Shown here piece after piece: positions 5,859-7,785 of a DNA stretch of 7,785 nucleotides. The stretch is from NCBI GenBank assembly GCA_949948825.1, contig CATLIJ010000109.1, forward strand, positions 1-7,785, read 5' to 3'. Below the pieces are notes generated by a model. It made no database searches. It had not been told where the DNA came from and saw nothing but the letters and a program-made list of their open reading frames with translations. Both the position numbers and the translations under genes were made by a program. Source of the DNA: an uncultured Clostridiaceae bacterium (GTDB taxonomy: Bacteria; Bacillota; Clostridia; Lachnospirales; Lachnospiraceae). How positions within the stretch are numbered: position 1 is the stretch's first letter; the number at the start of each line of letters is the position of its first letter.

Positions 5859-5963
5859 TCTGCGTGGGCCTGTGCAATCGAGCAGGGAAGGCTTTTCACC
5901 CCCTGCCCGCCGCGCGGCCCACGCGCCGCTTTAGCGGCATATTCTTCTGCGTGGGCCTGTGCA
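5859..5963. repeat. GC-rich intergenic element with 18-bp direct repeats and inverted core
   Basis: TCTGCGTGGGCCTGTGCA occurs exactly twice, at 5859-5876 and 5946-5963. Between them lies an inverted copy of its core, GGCCCACGC (5916-5924), which can pair with GCGTGGGCC of either flank (5862-5870 or 5949-5957). Smaller hairpins sit inside each alternative: GCAGGG/CCCTGC (5882-5887 and 5901-5906) and GCCGC/GCGGC (5925-5929 and 5934-5938). The stretch is clearly richer in G+C than its surroundings. It lies between the Com-like gene's terminator and the sigma-like gene, ending 33 nt before that ATG. It could be a repetitive intergenic element or a switchable leader RNA; no known riboswitch class is recognised. 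Confidence 0.75.
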
Positions 5964-5964
5964 T

Positions 5965-6006
5965 AAAAAAGGAGAGGCACACTGCCAGCGGCAATGTATC
6001 TCTCCT
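5965..6006 (-). terminator. Strong intrinsic terminator of the Com-like gene
   Basis: On the minus strand AGGAGAG... (from 6006) pairs with ...CTCTCCT (to 5970), and inner arms ACATTGCC and GGCAGTGT extend the stem to about 16 pairs with one internal mismatch and a 3-nt loop. Six Ts (5970-5965) follow directly. It should isolate the Com-like gene from the sigma-sipW cluster downstream. Confidence 0.82.
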
Positions 6007-6025
6007 GCTATTTGGTAATGGAACC

Positions 6026-6050
6026 TCATGTGACAGCCATTGTCACATGA
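6026..6050 (-). other. Perfect 10-bp stem-loop just after the Com-like stop codon
   Basis: TCATGTGACA (6026-6035) and TGTCACATGA (6041-6050) are perfectly complementary around a 5-nt loop. The hairpin begins 3 nt after the TGA of the Com-like gene and has no U tract, so it is not itself a terminator. With the terminator at 5965-6006 it makes a double-hairpin 3' end, possibly protecting the mRNA. The symmetry could equally be a protein-binding site. Confidence 0.65.
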
Positions 6051-6053
6051 AAT

Positions 6054-6218
6054 TCATTCCTTTGCTAGGTAGTCCTTATTCTTCTCTCCATCCATAAGCG
6101 TAACCCTTAACAACTTCCGGCATCGGGAACACTTGATCTCAATGCGCCCTCTTGTCCCTGGTACAATATCAAACAGACGCTGATGGCAGTGTCTGCAGTA
6201 AATAGTAGTGGCAGTCAT
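6054..6218 (-). CDS. Com-like small zinc-finger protein
   Basis: This 54-residue gene starts with ATG at 6218, 7 nt after GAGGGG (6226-6231). The sequence contains CRHC (Cys8, Cys11) and CSRC (Cys30, Cys33), a four-cysteine zinc site, with RIEIKCSRCRKLLR resembling the Com protein of phage Mu, a small RNA/DNA-binding translational activator. The C-terminus is charged and short. Family assignment rests on the CxxC-x18-CxxC spacing and on the IEIKC.RC block. It has its own promoter, a LexA-type box and two 3' hairpins, so it is a monocistronic, regulated unit. The target is unknown: no mom-like modification gene or phage gene is adjacent. It is divergent from the permease gene at 6406. Confidence 0.72.
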   Translation of the reverse strand: MTATTIYCRHCHQRLFDIVPGTRGRIEIKCSRCRKLLRVTLMDGEKNKDYLAKE

Positions 6219-6245
6219 GCTTCATCCCCTCTTCCTCACGAAAAT

Positions 6246-6259
6246 CAAACATATGTTCG
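6246..6259 (-). promoter_or_regulatory. LexA (SOS) box at the Com-like gene start point
   Basis: On the minus strand the site reads CGAACATATGTTTG, matching the B. subtilis LexA/DinR consensus CGAAC-RNRY-GTTYC at 13 of 14 positions. It is an inverted repeat with one mismatched pair. It begins 6 bp after the -10 box and covers the predicted start point, the normal place for LexA repression. Confidence 0.65.
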
Positions 6260-6265
6260 AATTTT

Positions 6266-6294
6266 AGTGTAGCAAAGAAACCGAAATTTGTCAA
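6266..6294 (-). promoter_or_regulatory. Sigma-A promoter of the Com-like gene
   Basis: On the minus strand a perfect TTGACA (6289-6294) and TACACT (6266-6271, 4/6) are separated by exactly 17 bp. The start would be near 6259, about 40 nt before the ATG at 6218. A LexA-type box overlaps the start. Confidence 0.72.
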
Positions 6295-6370
6295 TATGCT
6301 GGAAAGTTAATTCTTAACAGTTCCTTACTCCCTTTTTGTGTAATGTAACCCTCCCTTTCCTTTCTGCATA

Positions 6371-6385
6371 TGGTTTTATATACCA
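6371..6385 (+). promoter_or_regulatory. TGGT-N7-ACCA inverted repeat before the permease
   Basis: TGGT (6371-6374) and ACCA (6382-6385) flank an AT-only 7-nt core containing TATATA, 20 nt before the permease ATG. The form resembles operators of FCD/GntR or other dimeric regulators, and the TATATA may double as a -10 box. The arms are short and no convincing -35 was found, so this is tentative. Confidence 0.3.
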
Positions 6386-6405
6386 AAATTTAGAAAGGAC
6401 CTGAC

Positions 6406-7785
6406 ATGCTGGAATTAACTGCAACTCTGACCCCTCTTCATCTGGTCTATCTGATTGGCGTCATCATCATACTGGCTGTTATGGTAATGCGGAGAGACAC
6501 CCCTGTAATCTGCATTTTATTTTTGTTCCTTTTGGGCCTTATTGCCACAGGAACCATAACCGGAGGCATTCAGACTGTGTTTAACGCCTCCCTCTATGCT
6601 GCAAAAGAATTTATGGAAATTATTGCAACCATCGCACTGATTACTGCCCTCTCCAAATGTCTTTCTGAGCTGGGCAGTGACTATCTGATGATGAAGCCCT
6701 TGTCGCGGGTCATGCACAGCCCTTCTGTGGCCTGGTGGATATTAGGTTTTGTAATGCTTGTCTTTTCTCTGTTTTTATGGCCATCCCCTTCCGTGGCTCT
6801 GGTTGGGGCAATCATGCTGCCTCTTGTCATCCACAAGGGATTAAACCCTCTGGCAGCCGCCATGGCAATCAACTTGTTTGGACATGGAATTGCTCTAAGC
6901 TATGACTTTGTGATTCAGGGCGCTCCTGCTATTTCCGCATCTGCCGCTGGAATTGACACTTCAAGTATTCTTACCGAAGGAGCTCCTCTGTTTATTATCA
7001 TGGGAGCTGTGACTGTGGTTTCCTCCTTCCTTCTGAATCGGAAAACCATGGGAAGCCCCATCAGCGCTATGGAATCAAAGCCAAATCCTTCCCCTTCGGA
7101 TCAGGCTCCTTCCCCTGTCAGCTCCACGGGAGCATCCAAAAAGGCTGCCCTGTTTATTGCAGTGTTTACCCCTGTGGCATTCCTGGCAGATATTGGCATG
7201 ATGCTGGCCTTTGGACTAAAGGGCGGAGATGCCACCAGCCTGGTCTCCGGCACTGCTACTCTTCTCATGGTATTAGGCGCTTTTTTAGGCTTTGGCCTTC
7301 AGGCGCCGGAAAAGGTGACTGATTATCTGACTCACGGATTTTTGTTTGCCATTAAAATTTTTGCCCCCGTGATTTTAATCGGCGCATTTTTCTTTATGGG
7401 AGGAGAAGGGATCACAGCGATTTTGGGAGATTCCTATCAAACAGGCATTATGAACGACTGGGCAGTCTGGCTGGCTGGCAAAACTCCTTTGAATCAATAT
7501 GTTGCCGCCCTGCTACAGATGGTGATTGGGGCTCTTACTGGTCTGGACGGTTCTGGCTTTTCCGGGCTTCCCCTGACCGGAGCTCTGGCGCGGACCTTTT
7601 CGCTGATTACCGGCGGCTCGATTCCTGTGTTTGCAGCCCTGGGACAAATTACAGCCATCTTTGTAGGCGGAGGTACCATTGTCCCCTGGGGTATTATCCC
7701 GGTAGCTGCCATCTGTAATGTCAGCCCCATGGAGCTGGCAAGAAAAAATCTGATTCCTGTGCTGATTGGATTTATCTGCACCTTT
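6406..7785 (+). CDS. Ion-transporter-superfamily-like permease (partial, 3' end outside)
   Basis: An open frame of 460 codons runs from ATG 6406 to the window edge without a stop. The product is an integral membrane protein with about eleven hydrophobic segments. It is split by a hydrophilic Pro/Ser-rich cytoplasmic-type loop (about residues 211-246) into two halves, as in DcuC, CitMHS and NhaD/ArsB-like anion or Na+ symporters. Re-entrant-loop-like stretches are LFLWPSPSVALVGAIMLPLV in the first half and LTGLDGSGFSGLPLTGALAR and FVGGGTIVPWGIIPVAA in the second. Conserved Gly, Ser and Pro in these pairs suggest an organic acid or cation substrate, but no specific family was recognised. The start is supported by AAAGGA (6394-6399), 6 nt upstream. 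The gene diverges from the Com-like gene; no catabolic enzyme in the window hints at the substrate. Confidence 0.72.
   Translation, partial: MLELTATLTPLHLVYLIGVIIILAVMVMRRDTPVICILFLFLLGLIATGTITGGIQTVFNASLYAAKEFMEIIATIALITALSKCLSELGSDYLMMKPLSRVMHSPSVAWWILGFVMLVFSLFLWPSPSVALVGAIMLPLVIHKGLNPLAAAMAINLFGHGIALSYDFVIQGAPAISASAAGIDTSSILTEGAPLFIIMGAVTVVSSFLLNRKTMGSPISAMESKPNPSPSDQAPSPVSSTGASKKAALFIAVFTPVAFLADIGMMLAFGLKGGDATSLVSGTATLLMVLGAFLGFGLQAPEKVTDYLTHGFLFAIKIFAPVILIGAFFFMGGEGITAILGDSYQTGIMNDWAVWLAGKTPLNQYVAALLQMVIGALTGLDGSGFSGLPLTGALARTFSLITGGSIPVFAALGQITAIFVGGGTIVPWGIIPVAAICNVSPMELARKNLIPVLIGFICTF

Noticed and set aside
5859..5963. CRISPR array
   Set aside because: Only two direct repeats with one 69-bp spacer that itself contains an inverted copy of the repeat; no cas genes are present.
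5843..6097. Plus-strand ORF over the GC-rich element and the end of the Com-like gene
   Set aside because: It runs antisense through a strong terminator and hairpins, and the repeated segment explains its repeated CVGLC motif.
6517..6872. Two minus-strand ORFs opposite the permease
   Set aside because: Both are shadows of a continuous 460-codon membrane protein frame on the plus strand.

Overview
The window looks like chromosomal DNA of a low-to-mid-GC Firmicute, most likely a Lachnospiraceae/Clostridium cluster XIVa gut anaerobe. The grounds are strong AGGAGG ribosome binding sites, an ispE-gntR pair, a SipW/TasA-type cluster led by a small sigma-70-like protein, a YesL (DUF624) membrane protein and ATPSN-type repeats. 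This placement is inferred from gene content; no marker gene fixes the species.

Layout. (1) 1-449, plus: the 3' end of tgt (tRNA-guanine transglycosylase), then yajC. (2) 450-1250, plus: a consensus-like promoter, a leader hairpin and a yesL-family membrane protein gene whose end overlaps the next, convergent gene by 17 bp. (3) 1234-2847, minus: ispE (isoprenoid precursor synthesis) followed after 15 nt by an FCD-type GntR regulator. The ispE promoter carries overlapping perfect palindromes that look like an operator, perhaps for that regulator. (4) 2989-4133, plus: a stand-alone acyltransferase-3 membrane protein with a good promoter, ending in a bidirectional terminator. (5) 4202-5826, minus: a three-gene cluster of a small sigma-70-like factor, a short SipW-type signal peptidase and a TasA/camelysin-like secreted protein. 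A GC-rich repeat element with 18-bp direct repeats and mutually exclusive hairpins lies in front of the sigma gene. (6) 6054-6218, minus: a 54-residue Com-like zinc-finger protein, with a TTGACA-17-TACACT promoter, a LexA-type SOS box at the start point and a strong terminator. (7) 6406-7785, plus: a multi-spanning permease gene that runs off the window.

The coherent systems are: an export and assembly module in which SipW would process the TasA-like protein and the sigma-like protein could control the cluster; a probably self-regulated ispE-gntR operon; and an apparently SOS-controlled small zinc-finger gene. The least explained parts are the GC-rich element at 5859-5963, the SOS box on the Com-like gene, and the palindromic operator before ispE.
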